Positions 53,043 through 61,940 of a DNA stretch of 64,000 nt are shown piece after piece. Where the stretch lies: assembly GCA_910578645.1 (NCBI GenBank), contig CAJTQI010000004.1, positions 1 through 64,000 on the forward strand, given 5' to 3'. Every line of letters starts with the position of its first letter. Within the stretch, counting starts at the first letter, position 1. Below the pieces are notes generated by a model. It worked only from the letters and a program-made list of their open reading frames with translations, ran no database searches and was not told where the DNA came from. Origin of the DNA: an uncultured Lachnospiraceae bacterium (GTDB lineage: Bacteria; Bacillota; Clostridia; Lachnospirales; Lachnospiraceae). The position numbers were made by a program, and so were the translations under genes.

Positions 53043-53664
53043 CTTCTTCTCCTCCTTCAATTTCCCTTATGCGTTGCAAAAGCGTTTTGATAACTGCCAC
53101 GATGACAAATACTGGTATGATAACCAGTACACTAATCAGCCATATTGGAATCGGGTCAACCAGATAGCCCCAGATAAAGACGCTGATTAAAAATATCATA
53201 AACAGAATAAACACGACGGCTGCAAAGACCGAACCGCGTTTCTTTTCGATGATATCTTTTTTGCTCACATTCGTAAATTTTGTTCCCTCTTTTTCCATTT
53301 CCACCATCCTTTCCAGATATTCATCGGGAGAAAGGCTTGCGTAGTGGGAGCGGTCGTCCATAAGAGCCATACACAATCTGGATGTTTCCTGCAAATTTGT
53401 CTTTTCACGTTCCAGGACAATAAGCTGTCTTTGCAGGGCATCCATAAGGACTAAGTCACCGCTTTGTATCCTGCGGATTTCCTCAATTGGGAGGGAAAGC
53501 TTGCGCAACAGTTTAATCTTCTTCAGTTCTATGGCATCTTCCATCGTGTAATCCCTGTAGCCGTTCTGGCTGTTCCGCCCAGGGTGCAGTAACCCTTGTT
53601 GTTCATAGAACCGGATATTCTTTTTGGTGATGCCGACTTGCTGCTCCACTTCATTAATCTTCAT
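53023..53664 (-). CDS. MerR family regulator with C-terminal membrane helices
   Basis: 213 residues. MerR winged helix at 1-70 (VGITKKNIRFYEQQGLLHPGRN), dimer helix at about 78-118, then two membrane helices (about 144-168 and 172-195) in place of an effector domain. It is thus a membrane-bound regulator. A cytosolic ligand pocket is not visible. It overlaps ybjQ, its likely target. Confidence 0.88.
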   Translation of the reverse strand: MKINEVEQQVGITKKNIRFYEQQGLLHPGRNSQNGYRDYTMEDAIELKKIKLLRKLSLPIEEIRRIQSGDLVLMDALQRQLIVLEREKTNLQETSRLCMALMDDRSHYASLSPDEYLERMVEMEKEGTKFTNVSKKDIIEKKRGSVFAAVVFILFMIFLISVFIWGYLVDPIPIWLISVLVIIPVFVIVAVIKTLLQRIREIEGGEEDVARKY

Positions 53665-53731
53665 AAATGTGTTTCCCTTCCGGATGGTCTTATGAAGTCT
53701 ATTTTACCATCTGCTTTCTCCTGATAGGCCA

Positions 53732-53762
53732 AGAATAAGCCTTCCACAAGGTGGAATGTCAA
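53732..53762 (-). promoter_or_regulatory. MerR-type promoter with 19-base spacer and palindromic operator
   Basis: Minus strand TTGACA (53757-53762), 19-base spacer, TATTCT (53732-53737). TTCCAC-CTT-GTGGAA fills the spacer (53742-53756). The long spacer with a dyad inside is the hallmark of MerR-activated promoters. Confidence 0.88.
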
Positions 53763-53793
53763 GTAAAATCACAAATTTTTATGTGACAGGGAA

Positions 53794-54489
53794 CTACACT
53801 TTTGCAAGAGGGATAAAGCGGTGGGAGGATGTATCTTCCGCACTGTCCGCATATGTTTCCAGACGGGTTATCTGACATGCCTGCAGAGGAATTTCTACTC
53901 CGGCAAACTGGCAAAATGCCTGAAAAACGATGGCAGGTTTAATATTGCCGCTGCTGCTGGCATTGACAAGCATATGGATAGCCCCGTCTTTATTTGTGCT
54001 AATTTCATAAATTCCTTGTTTTAAGTCCAGTTCCACTGTGCTCTTTTTCGTCTCTTTTGTGAAAGGAATCGTTTCCTGGCCGTAAAAAGACTGTAATTTT
54101 TCGTTCAAACCGTCAATGGGAAAAGAGCCTTCCTTCATCCGTAGGCTGTAGGAAGCGGCAGCGACGCTTGCCATGGCATTTTTTGCATGGTCAGGCAGTG
54201 GGGTTACGGAAAGCACTTCCACACCCTCCACCATAGCGCTGTTCAAAGATTCTCTTATGTCTTGGGCAGACGTCATGGAAAGGACTTCGATGTCCATATA
54301 TTCCCCGGTACTTTCAAGCCCAACGCCCAGAGGAGAGGCGAAGGACATAATCTGGTGTGGGCTGAATCCTTCCGAATATTTGATGTCGATGCCCGCCCGG
54401 CGGATGGCTTTTTGGAAAAAACGCATCATATCCAGGTGGCCGATATATTTCATTGTGCCATATTTGGCAAATTTGATTCGTATTTTCAT
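53794..54489 (-). CDS. TIGR03936 / DUF2344 radical-SAM-linked protein
   Basis: 231 residues from ATG 54489 (GAGG site). N-terminal IRIKFAKYGTMKYIGHLDMMRFFQ and YSEGFSPHQIMSFASPLGVG are the family signatures. It occurs beside, or fused to, the TIGR03960 radical-SAM protein. Exact function unknown; a role in RNA modification has been suggested by context. Confidence 0.9.
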   Translation of the reverse strand: MKIRIKFAKYGTMKYIGHLDMMRFFQKAIRRAGIDIKYSEGFSPHQIMSFASPLGVGLESTGEYMDIEVLSMTSAQDIRESLNSAMVEGVEVLSVTPLPDHAKNAMASVAAASYSLRMKEGSFPIDGLNEKLQSFYGQETIPFTKETKKSTVELDLKQGIYEISTNKDGAIHMLVNASSSGNIKPAIVFQAFCQFAGVEIPLQACQITRLETYADSAEDTSSHRFIPLAKV

Positions 54490-54545
54490 AAGGTTCCTCG
54501 TAATCCTAAAATAATTCAGGACAGCTTTGGACTTGTCCTGTGCAG

Positions 54546-56423
54546 TCAGGCATGTGCCTTTTCCCAAAAACAGATACCGCCGCCAAAACGGTTGGCGCCA
54601 CATCCCTGGCACTGCACCTTACAGTTGGGGGATATTGTCTGTGCCTGGGCTTTCTTCCATTCCCGCAGAAGGAAGTTCCTTGTCACGCCACAGTCTAAGA
54701 AATCCCAGGGGAAAATCTCGTCATCCGCCCGTGGCCTTGTGGTGTAAAAGCCAATGTCTAACCCACAATCTTCAAAACACGTCATCCATATGTCATTGTG
54801 GAAATATTCGCTCCAGGAATCAAAGAGACATCCTCTCTTGTAAGCTGATTCAATGACCTGCGCTATCTTGCGGTCACCTCTGGCAAAGACGCCTTCCAGT
54901 ACACTCACATCCGCCTCATGCCAGTTATATTTGATGCTCTTCTGGTTGAGCTGTTCCATAATGCCTTGTTTTGTCAGATGGGCTTTCTCGAGAAACTCTT
55001 CTTTCGTGCACATGGGAGCCCACTGAAAGGGGGTAAAAGGCTTCGGGATAAAGAAGGAGGTACTGGTGACAATCTGTACTTTTCCGTTTACGCGCTTGTC
55101 CTTCGGGACGGTTTCAAAAAAAGTGGCGGCAATCTTATTGGAAAGCTCCCCGATGCCTCTGATATCTTCTTCTGTCTCGGTGGGAAGCCCTAACATAAAG
55201 TAGAGTTTCACTCTTGTCCAGCCACCCTCGAATGCCAACGCCGCACCGTTTAAAATGACTTCTTCGGTCAATCCTTTATTGATGACATCCCTAAGCCGCT
55301 GGCTGCCTGCTTCCGGCGCGAAGGTCAGGCTGCTTTTTTTCACATCCTGTACCTTGCTCATGACATCCAGGGAAAAGGCGTCGATGCGCAGGGAAGGCAG
55401 GGAAATATTGACATGTTTTGTGCCGCAGTCTTCGATTAGGAAGTCCAGAAGTTCGTTTAGGTGAGAATAGTCGCTGGAGCTTAGGGAACTTAGAGATATT
55501 TCCTCGTGCCCGGTATTTCGGAGCATATCCGCGGCATATTCCTTGAGCATATCTACGCTGCGCTCCCTCACGGGACGGTACAACTGCCCTGCCTGGCAGA
55601 AGCGGCAGCCACGGATACATCCCCGCTGAATCTCTAAAACGACTCTGTCCTGTGTCACCTTGATAAAAGGAACAACGGGTTTGCGCGGATAATAAGTGTT
55701 TGTCACATCCATCACGATTTCTTTTAAGATGGTGTCGGGAATATCTTCATAAAGCTTCTTACGTCCCCGCACAGTGCCATCCGCATTATATAATTCCTGA
55801 TAAAACTGCGGCACGTAGATTCCGGGAATTTTTGCGGCGCCTTTTAGAAAATCCAGTCTTGAGCCGCCTTCTTCTTTATTTTTGCGATACCAGTCAAGCA
55901 GGTTGCGGTATTGGGTTTCGCCCTCACCGATATAGAACAGGTCAAAAAAATCTGCGATGGGTTCGGGATTATAGGTACAAGGCCCGCCGCCGATGACAAT
56001 GGGTGCATCTTCGCCACGGTCTGCCGCGTGAAGCGGTATCTGGGCCAGGTCAAGTATTTGTAAGATATTGGTGTAGCACATTTCGTATTGGATGGTAATG
56101 CCAAGAAAGTCCATATCCTTGACCGGTTCCTGGGATTCTAAGCAGAACAGGGGAATATGGTTATCGCGCATGAGGCGGTCCAAATCTACCCAGGGGGAAT
56201 AGACGCGCTCGCACCACACGTCCTCCCACTCGTTCAACATACTGTATATAATCTGAATGCCTAAGTGAGACATGCCGATTTCGTACACGTCAGGAAAACA
56301 CATGGCGAAACGGATAGCCACATGTTCCTTGTCTTTCATGACGGAGTTTACTTCATTGCCGATATAGCGTGCAGGTTTCTCCACCTGCATTAAAATGTCG
56401 TCGCTTAATGCCAGTTTTCTCAT
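54546..56423 (-). CDS. TIGR03960 family B12-binding-domain radical SAM protein
   Basis: 625 residues. N-terminal B12-like domain (about 30-180), radical-SAM cluster motif CIRGCRFCQAGQ near 268-279, and a Cys-rich C-terminus (CQGCGANRFGGGICFWE). Function unknown, but the pairing with TIGR03936 and RNase G is conserved in Clostridia. Confidence 0.92.
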   Translation of the reverse strand: MRKLALSDDILMQVEKPARYIGNEVNSVMKDKEHVAIRFAMCFPDVYEIGMSHLGIQIIYSMLNEWEDVWCERVYSPWVDLDRLMRDNHIPLFCLESQEPVKDMDFLGITIQYEMCYTNILQILDLAQIPLHAADRGEDAPIVIGGGPCTYNPEPIADFFDLFYIGEGETQYRNLLDWYRKNKEEGGSRLDFLKGAAKIPGIYVPQFYQELYNADGTVRGRKKLYEDIPDTILKEIVMDVTNTYYPRKPVVPFIKVTQDRVVLEIQRGCIRGCRFCQAGQLYRPVRERSVDMLKEYAADMLRNTGHEEISLSSLSSSDYSHLNELLDFLIEDCGTKHVNISLPSLRIDAFSLDVMSKVQDVKKSSLTFAPEAGSQRLRDVINKGLTEEVILNGAALAFEGGWTRVKLYFMLGLPTETEEDIRGIGELSNKIAATFFETVPKDKRVNGKVQIVTSTSFFIPKPFTPFQWAPMCTKEEFLEKAHLTKQGIMEQLNQKSIKYNWHEADVSVLEGVFARGDRKIAQVIESAYKRGCLFDSWSEYFHNDIWMTCFEDCGLDIGFYTTRPRADDEIFPWDFLDCGVTRNFLLREWKKAQAQTISPNCKVQCQGCGANRFGGGICFWEKAHA

Positions 56424-56490
56424 ATTTTGTGATTCCTTATCCTGTATTTTCTCAAATTGACATTACTTATCTCCAAGTATATAGGATATG

Positions 56491-56904
56491 TCATTCAAAA
56501 TCAAGCAGTGCCGCCAGTCCGTCTATGGCGTCGTTCCCTTCCCCGTCATACAGGTGGAACGTATCCGCCACAATCATGTCATGGATATCGTTGGTCGTAT
56601 ACCGTCCGATTTTATCTCCTCCTGTATCGCACAGCAAAAATCCCACAAATAATAGAATAGCCAGAATCATGCGGTACTTAAAGGTTCCTTCCGGGAATGT
56701 CGGTGCATAGCCGGCTTCCGGCTGGGCGTTCTCATAGGGTTGTTCTTGTATGGGAAGCCTGCCCTTGCTAAAAAGTGGGGGTTGTGTATCCGTTCCGTAC
56801 AGAATGTGTTCCCTCTGTCTGATTTTCATACGGTTTCCGTGGTTTTCTTCCCTTATGTACTGCGCAAGCGCCATTTTCTTTTCCAGAGAAACTTTATGTT
56901 CCAT
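56491..56904 (-). CDS. Hypothetical single-pass membrane protein
   Basis: 137 residues. Basic N-terminal cytoplasmic part (1-75, MEHKVSLEKKMALAQYIREE), one membrane helix (about 78-95), then an acidic external tail with YTTNDIHDMIVADTFHLYDG. No family recognised. Confidence 0.75.
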   Translation of the reverse strand: MEHKVSLEKKMALAQYIREENHGNRMKIRQREHILYGTDTQPPLFSKGRLPIQEQPYENAQPEAGYAPTFPEGTFKYRMILAILLFVGFLLCDTGGDKIGRYTTNDIHDMIVADTFHLYDGEGNDAIDGLAALLDFE

Positions 56905-56990
56905 ATATAGTCCGTCCTGTAGGGTTGTTGCTCTATTTTATGATGTTGTACAGGGAAAAAGAACGTCACCGGAAGGCTTTTCTATCCCAA

Positions 56991-57024
56991 ATAAAAAACC
57001 CAGAGAAGCGCCTCTGGGTTTTAT
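56991..57024 (-). terminator. Bidirectional terminator at the his operon end
   Basis: AAAACCCAGAG / CTCTGGGTTTT, 11-bp stem, 6-base loop, with T-rich flanks on both strands, 12 bases after the hisIE stop. Confidence 0.9.
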
Positions 57025-57035
57025 TGTGTTAATTG

Positions 57036-58319
57036 TCACCTTTGGGCAAGTTCTGTGGTAATTTCTTCCCAGGTAACGTTTTTCTCCGCCATCAGCACCA
57101 TCATATGATAGAGGAAATCGGCAATCTCATATTTTACTTCATTTGCGTTAGGATTCTTGGCGGCAATGACGATTTCAGTTGCCTCTTCACCTAATTTTTT
57201 TAAGATTTTATCTATGCCTTTATCAAACAAGTAGTTTGTGTAAGAACCTTCCTTGGGGTGTAATTTTCTGTCCTTGATGACATCGAAAACCTGTTCAAAT
57301 ACTTTGAGTGGATTTGATTCTTCATAATCTTTTGCCATGATTTCATTGAAAAAACAGGAGTGGGAGCCGGTATGGCAGGCCGCGCCAATCTGGGAGACTC
57401 TTGCAAGGATTGTGTCTTTGTCACAGTCTGCCGTCAGTGACTTCACATACTGGTAATGTCCGCTTGTATCTCCCTTGACCCAAAGTTCTTCACGGCTCCG
57501 GCTGTAATATGTCATCTTGCCTGTCTTGAGGGTCATATTGTAGGCTTCTTCATTCATGTAGGCTACCATCAATACTTCGTCTGTCTTGTAGTCCTGTACT
57601 ACCACGGTCACGTGTCCGTCAGAATTTAGTTTGAATTCTTCCCACCGGATGACCGGTTCAAAAGTGTTTACCGGAATGTTGTTGTTTTGACACAGCGATT
57701 TGATGGCAAGAAGTTCCTTCACGTTCTGGTTGATGGCATAACCGGAGATACCGCAGATATTGTCCTTGGAAAGAAGTTCCAGTATCTTGTCTAAAGACAC
57801 TTCCGGTACGGAAGCAATCAGGGGGAACCTGGACAGATGGATGGCATCTTTCAGCTCTTTTTCTTTTACCAGGATGATTTCTTCTACATACTGCTCTAAC
57901 AGTTCTTCGTTGCGGACAATAGCATCAGCTTCCGATACGCAGGCCACAATTTTGTCCTTGCCGAATTTCATGGAAACTTCTTCCGTAATCTCCACATTGC
58001 CGGGCTTAGAATAATTTAAAGCCGCTTTACGGCATCCTGCATAGAGCAGTTTCTTGATGTCTTCCATGCGTTTTACATTGCCTGCACCAATCACCGGAAT
58101 TTCGGCTTGGCTGCAGATTGTCTTGATGATATCTAACGCCTCATCGTGCTCCGCATCGCTGTCGGACATATCGTATACAATCAGCTCATCCGCGTTATTG
58201 TCACTGTAATATTTTGCCAATGCCACCGGGTTCGTGTCGATAATCGTACTGTCCGAGAATCCCTTTACAGCATCGCCTTTATATAAATAAATACATGGTA
58301 TAAATTTTTTGTAGAGCAT
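57036..58319 (-). CDS. hisIE: HisIE fused to a degenerate HisF-like barrel
   Basis: 427 residues from ATG 58319. Residues 1-222 match a HisF/HisA barrel in layout (MLYKKFIPCIYLYKGDAVKG at the start), but HisF Asp11 is Tyr11 and Asp130 lies in VACVSEAD without Asp, so it should be inactive. Residues about 225-330 are phosphoribosyl-AMP cyclohydrolase (ADCDKDT, HTGSHSCF) and 335-427 phosphoribosyl-ATP pyrophosphatase (GEEATEIVIA). The last two catalyse steps 2 and 3 of histidine synthesis. Last gene of the operon. Confidence 0.9.
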   Translation of the reverse strand: MLYKKFIPCIYLYKGDAVKGFSDSTIIDTNPVALAKYYSDNNADELIVYDMSDSDAEHDEALDIIKTICSQAEIPVIGAGNVKRMEDIKKLLYAGCRKAALNYSKPGNVEITEEVSMKFGKDKIVACVSEADAIVRNEELLEQYVEEIILVKEKELKDAIHLSRFPLIASVPEVSLDKILELLSKDNICGISGYAINQNVKELLAIKSLCQNNNIPVNTFEPVIRWEEFKLNSDGHVTVVVQDYKTDEVLMVAYMNEEAYNMTLKTGKMTYYSRSREELWVKGDTSGHYQYVKSLTADCDKDTILARVSQIGAACHTGSHSCFFNEIMAKDYEESNPLKVFEQVFDVIKDRKLHPKEGSYTNYLFDKGIDKILKKLGEEATEIVIAAKNPNANEVKYEIADFLYHMMVLMAEKNVTWEEITTELAQR

Positions 58320-58380
58320 ACTTTTCCCGGTTCCTGCGTCGCTTTTTGCGCATAACCTTTTCCTTTCCGTGACTGTACGG

Positions 58381-58968
58381 TTACAGTGCACCCTTTGTAC
58401 TTAATACCCCCTCAATCCTTGTGTCGTAAGAAGACGCCTGGTCGAGAGCTTTTCCGAATGCCTTGAATATGGCCTCAATCATATGGTGTGCGTTGTCGCC
58501 GTGGAGCATTTTGATATGGAGATTCATGCCCGCACTGTAGCTTACCGCATAGAAAAACTCCCGCACCAGTTCCGTGTCGAGCCCGCCGACGCGTTCTGTA
58601 GCGAATGTGCAGTCGTATACGAAATAGGGTCTTCCGCACAGGTCGATGGCGCACAGGCACAAGGCATCATCCATAGGCAGCATAAAAGAACCATAGCGTC
58701 TGATACCTGCCTTATCCCCAATCGCCTCACGGATTGCCGTGCCGAGTACGATTCCGGTATCTTCCACCGTATGATGGCCGTCCACGTCCAAATCTCCGTT
58801 GACTGATAAAGTCAAATCAAAAAAGCCATGTTTAGAAAAACCTTCTAACATATGGTCGAAAAAACCGATTCCTGTATGGACCTGGCCGATGCCCGTCCCG
58901 TCTACTGAAAGCGACATCTCAATGTCCGTTTCCTTCGTTTTTCTATTAATATTTGCTGTCCTTGGCAT
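58381..58968 (-). CDS. hisB: Imidazoleglycerol-phosphate dehydratase
   Basis: 195 residues, monofunctional. Metal-binding motifs HMLEGFSKHGFFDL, DGHHTVEDTGI and GDNAHHMIEAIFKAFG are intact. Step 6 of histidine synthesis. Confidence 0.95.
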   Translation of the reverse strand: MPRTANINRKTKETDIEMSLSVDGTGIGQVHTGIGFFDHMLEGFSKHGFFDLTLSVNGDLDVDGHHTVEDTGIVLGTAIREAIGDKAGIRRYGSFMLPMDDALCLCAIDLCGRPYFVYDCTFATERVGGLDTELVREFFYAVSYSAGMNLHIKMLHGDNAHHMIEAIFKAFGKALDQASSYDTRIEGVLSTKGAL

Positions 58969-59031
58969 AATTACTCCTTATACAAATGATTCAAAGCTAT
59001 CCTATTCTTTCACAGCGTCTGGCTAAACCTG

Positions 59032-60327
59032 TTACATGTCTGTAAAACGTACCCTGACTGAGTTAGCGTGGGCACTCAGTCCTTCTTTCTCGGCAAAAAG
59101 TTCAATATCCTCATGCGCTTTTTCCAAAGCCTCCTTGGAATATGAAATAATACTTGTCTTTTTCATGAAGTCATCCACGTTAAGCGGCGAAAAGAACTTC
59201 GCGGTGCCATTGGTGGGCAAAATATGATTCGGCCCGGCATAGTAGTCGCCCAACGGCTCGGAGGAATATTCCCCTAAGAAAATAGCGCCTGCATTGTGGA
59301 TTTTCGTCATGACGGCATAAGGCTCTTTTGTCAGGATTTCCACATGCTCCGAGGCGATGGCATCGGCCGCTATAACGGCGTCTTCCATGGAGTCTGCCAA
59401 TAAGATGTAGCCGTAATTATCCAATGATTTCCGGATAATTTCAGCCCTGGGAAGCACTTTTAAAAAGCCGTCAATCTGAATATTTACTTCTTCAGCCAGT
59501 TTTTCATCGGTGGTGATGAGAATCGCGCTTGCAAGTTCGTCATGTTCCGCCTGAGATAGTAAATCTGCCGCCACATAACGGGGATTCGCCGTCTCGTCTG
59601 CGATAACAAGGATTTCACTTGGGCCAGCGATGGAATCGATGCTGACATATCCGAAACATGCTTTCTTGGCAAGGGCCACAAAAATATTGCCCGGACCTGT
59701 AATCTTATCCACTTTCGGTATGCTTTCGGTGCCGAATGCCATGGCGGCAATGGCCTGTGCGCCGCCTACCTTGTATATTTCGTCCACGCCTGCAATTTTT
59801 GCCGCTGCTAATGTACCGGGGTTTACTTTGCCGTCTGCACCCGCAGGCGTTGTCATGATGATTTTACGGACTCCTGCCACCTTGGCAGGGATTACGTTCA
59901 TCAGTACGCTGCTCGGGTAAGCCGCTTTGCCGCCGGGTACATAGACGCCGGATACCGCGATGGGAAGAATCTTCTGCCCTAAGATGCTGCCGTCCGGTTT
60001 GGGGTCAATCCAACTGTTGTGGAGCTGTTTCTTGTGGAACCGGGCAATATTGTCGGCAGATTTCTTCATCACTTCTATAAACCGGGTGTCAATGGCGTTG
60101 AATGCTTCTTCGATTTCCCCATCGCTCACCCGCACATTATCCTGGTCAATCTCCCACTTGTCAAATTGCTTCGTATAAGAAAAAACCGCCTGGTCACCGT
60201 TTTCACGCACATTCTTTATAATGTCTGCAACGATGTCCTCATATTCAGAATAATTGTTAGGGCTTCTCTTTAAAAGACTGTCCAATATATCTCTCTGCGT
60301 GTCCGCAGTCAATCTCACTGTTCGCAT
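59032..60327 (-). CDS. hisD: Histidinol dehydrogenase
   Basis: 431 residues from ATG 60327 (GAGGAA site); ATG 60339 overlaps that site. Motifs GVYVPGGKAAYPSSVLMN, ITGPGNIFVALAKK, SIAGPSEILVIAD, SQAEHDELASAILIT and GPNHILPTNGTA are full. Zinc enzyme for the final two oxidations to histidine. Confidence 0.95.
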   Translation of the reverse strand: MRTVRLTADTQRDILDSLLKRSPNNYSEYEDIVADIIKNVRENGDQAVFSYTKQFDKWEIDQDNVRVSDGEIEEAFNAIDTRFIEVMKKSADNIARFHKKQLHNSWIDPKPDGSILGQKILPIAVSGVYVPGGKAAYPSSVLMNVIPAKVAGVRKIIMTTPAGADGKVNPGTLAAAKIAGVDEIYKVGGAQAIAAMAFGTESIPKVDKITGPGNIFVALAKKACFGYVSIDSIAGPSEILVIADETANPRYVAADLLSQAEHDELASAILITTDEKLAEEVNIQIDGFLKVLPRAEIIRKSLDNYGYILLADSMEDAVIAADAIASEHVEILTKEPYAVMTKIHNAGAIFLGEYSSEPLGDYYAGPNHILPTNGTAKFFSPLNVDDFMKKTSIISYSKEALEKAHEDIELFAEKEGLSAHANSVRVRFTDM

Positions 60328-60359
60328 AATCTTCCTCATTCTTACGATTTTTTTAGCTT

Positions 60360-60404
60360 TTATCCGAGTCCGCGAAGCGGAACTCGTAAACGAGCTGTGC
60401 TCGT
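60360..60404. repeat. 45-bp palindromic intergenic repeat, copy 1
   Basis: Identical to 60432-60476. Holds GAGT-CCGC-GAA-GCGG-ACTC and ACGAGC-TGT-GCTCGT hairpins. Lies between the SIMPL gene and hisD. Confidence 0.95.
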
Positions 60405-60431
60405 ACCTTGTGGTGTGAAAAATATTTCCGC

Positions 60432-60476
60432 TTATCCGAGTCCGCGAAGCGGAACTCGTAAACGAGCTGTGCTCGT
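60432..60476. repeat. 45-bp palindromic intergenic repeat, copy 2
   Basis: Exact direct repeat of 60360-60404, period 72 bases. The 27-base spacer contains GTGTGAAAAATATTTCCGC, resembling the hairpin at 39495-39513. Confidence 0.95.
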
Positions 60477-60480
60477 TTTG

Positions 60481-61227
60481 TTATTGTGTAGTATAATTCA
60501 ATTTCACCGTGACGGAGGCATTTTTCAGCCTGGAACTGGTGTCGAAGGTTCCGCCATAGCTGTATTCCGTGTTGCTGTTCTGGGGTGTAATCTGGAAGAC
60601 GCCCAGAGTCGCATTGAGCAGTTCGCCGGGCTTTGTGCCGCTGCCTGCAGCCATTAAGTCGATACGGTCCTTGGCGTTCTGGGTTGCCTGTTCAATCAGC
60701 TCCAGTTTCAGTTCATCCAGCTTTGTATAATAGTACTCCGGTTCATAAGATATAAATTCTACATCCGATTCAATCAGTTCCGAAATGTCCCTGGAAATTG
60801 CCTCGATTTTGTCTACATCCATGGATGTGATGGAGATGCTCTGTGACAAGTCATAGCCGTCCAGGACTTCCCCGGTCCGGTTCCCCTCGTCGTTGTACAG
60901 CGTCGTCCAACGTTCACTGATTGTCACGGAGCTAAAAACCATCTCTTCTTCTGTCACACCGTTCTTTTCCAGATAGTCTTTAACTAACTTAGCGTCCTTG
61001 GTGATGCGTTGGTAAGCGTTACGTGAAGTGAGCCCGGAAGACGAAAATTCCCCGCGCCATACGATTAAGTCGGCCTCGAAATCACAGTTGGCGGAACCCG
61101 TCGCAGTCAACCCGCCGCTTCCCGACGTCCGCTTGTAATTTACGATGCTGAATGAAAAGACAGATACGCAGATAATGGCGCATACGCCCGCAATCAGTGC
61201 AATAACAATTCCCTTATACTCTTTCAT
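60481..61227 (-). CDS. SIMPL (DUF541) domain protein
   Basis: 248 residues. N-terminal membrane anchor (about 8-28), then an extracytoplasmic SIMPL domain with SANCDFEADLIVWRGEF near 42-58 and a C-terminal VTVKLNY strand. Overlaps hisG by ATGA, so it is translated within the his operon although no histidine role is known. Confidence 0.85.
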   Translation of the reverse strand: MKEYKGIVIALIAGVCAIICVSVFSFSIVNYKRTSGSGGLTATGSANCDFEADLIVWRGEFSSSGLTSRNAYQRITKDAKLVKDYLEKNGVTEEEMVFSSVTISERWTTLYNDEGNRTGEVLDGYDLSQSISITSMDVDKIEAISRDISELIESDVEFISYEPEYYYTKLDELKLELIEQATQNAKDRIDLMAAGSGTKPGELLNATLGVFQITPQNSNTEYSYGGTFDTSSRLKNASVTVKLNYTTQ

Positions 61228-61889
61228 GATACTTCCCCTTTCCCTTTAACATGGTTTCGCAAATCGGTAATCAGTTTCTTAATCCGTTCGGGCTCCATTT
61301 GCATACTGACCTGGTTGACAATCATTCTCGCGGAAAGCGGGCAGATTTCCTCCAACACTTCCAGGCCGTTCTCTTTCAGAGTGGAGCCTGTCTCCACGAT
61401 GTCGACGATAACGTCGGACAGCTTTACGATGGGGCCAAGTTCCACGGAACCGTTTAATTTGATAATATCCACGGTTTGATGTTTCATGTTGTAGAAATAG
61501 TCCTTGGCAATGTTGGGATACTTGGTGGCAACCCGTATCATCTCGTGGTGTTTCAGAAGTTCTCTGGCGCTTCCTGGGCCACACACGCACATCCTGCACT
61601 TGCCGTATCCTAAATCCAGAACCTCGTAAACGCGTCTGTTTTCTTCCATAATGGTATCCTTGCCTACAACGCCGATATCTGCCGCGCCATACTCCACATA
61701 AGTGGGCACGTCAGGCCCTTTTGAGAGGAAAAATTTAAGCTTCAGTTCTTCGTTGACGAAAATCAACTTGCGGGAATCTTTCTCTTTCATTTCATCGCAT
61801 GTGATGCCGACTTTTTCAAAAAGCTCCATTGTCTTATTAGCAAGCCGCCCTTTGCCGAGGGCAAATGTCAAATATCTGTTTTCGCTCAT
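61224..61889 (-). CDS. hisG: ATP phosphoribosyltransferase, short form
   Basis: 221 residues from ATG 61889; the ATG at 61901 is part of the AATGGGG ribosome site. Motifs LTFALGKGRLANKTMELF, DIGVVGKDTI and DIVETGSTLKENGL are present. It lacks the C-terminal regulatory domain and so needs HisZ, encoded upstream. First step of histidine synthesis. Confidence 0.95.
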   Translation of the reverse strand: MSENRYLTFALGKGRLANKTMELFEKVGITCDEMKEKDSRKLIFVNEELKLKFFLSKGPDVPTYVEYGAADIGVVGKDTIMEENRRVYEVLDLGYGKCRMCVCGPGSARELLKHHEMIRVATKYPNIAKDYFYNMKHQTVDIIKLNGSVELGPIVKLSDVIVDIVETGSTLKENGLEVLEEICPLSARMIVNQVSMQMEPERIKKLITDLRNHVKGKGEVS

Positions 61890-61918
61890 TTTAATCCCCA
61901 TTTCTACGTATGTTTTTA
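61886..61918 (-). repeat. Divergent copy of the dispersed leader element before hisG
   Basis: Minus strand AAAACATACGTAGAAATGG followed by GGATTAAAATGAG resembles copy B (AAAACATGCGCAGAAATGG, GAGATTAATATGAC). No strong hairpin remains. Confidence 0.45.
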
Positions 61919-61940
61919 CAAATAGTGAGTCTGTGTCCGC

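Noticed and set aside
60432..60481. Intrinsic terminator on the plus strand (hairpin followed by TTTT)
   Set aside because: There is no plus-strand gene to end here; the duplicated copy at 60360 lacks the T-run, so a repeat element explains it better.
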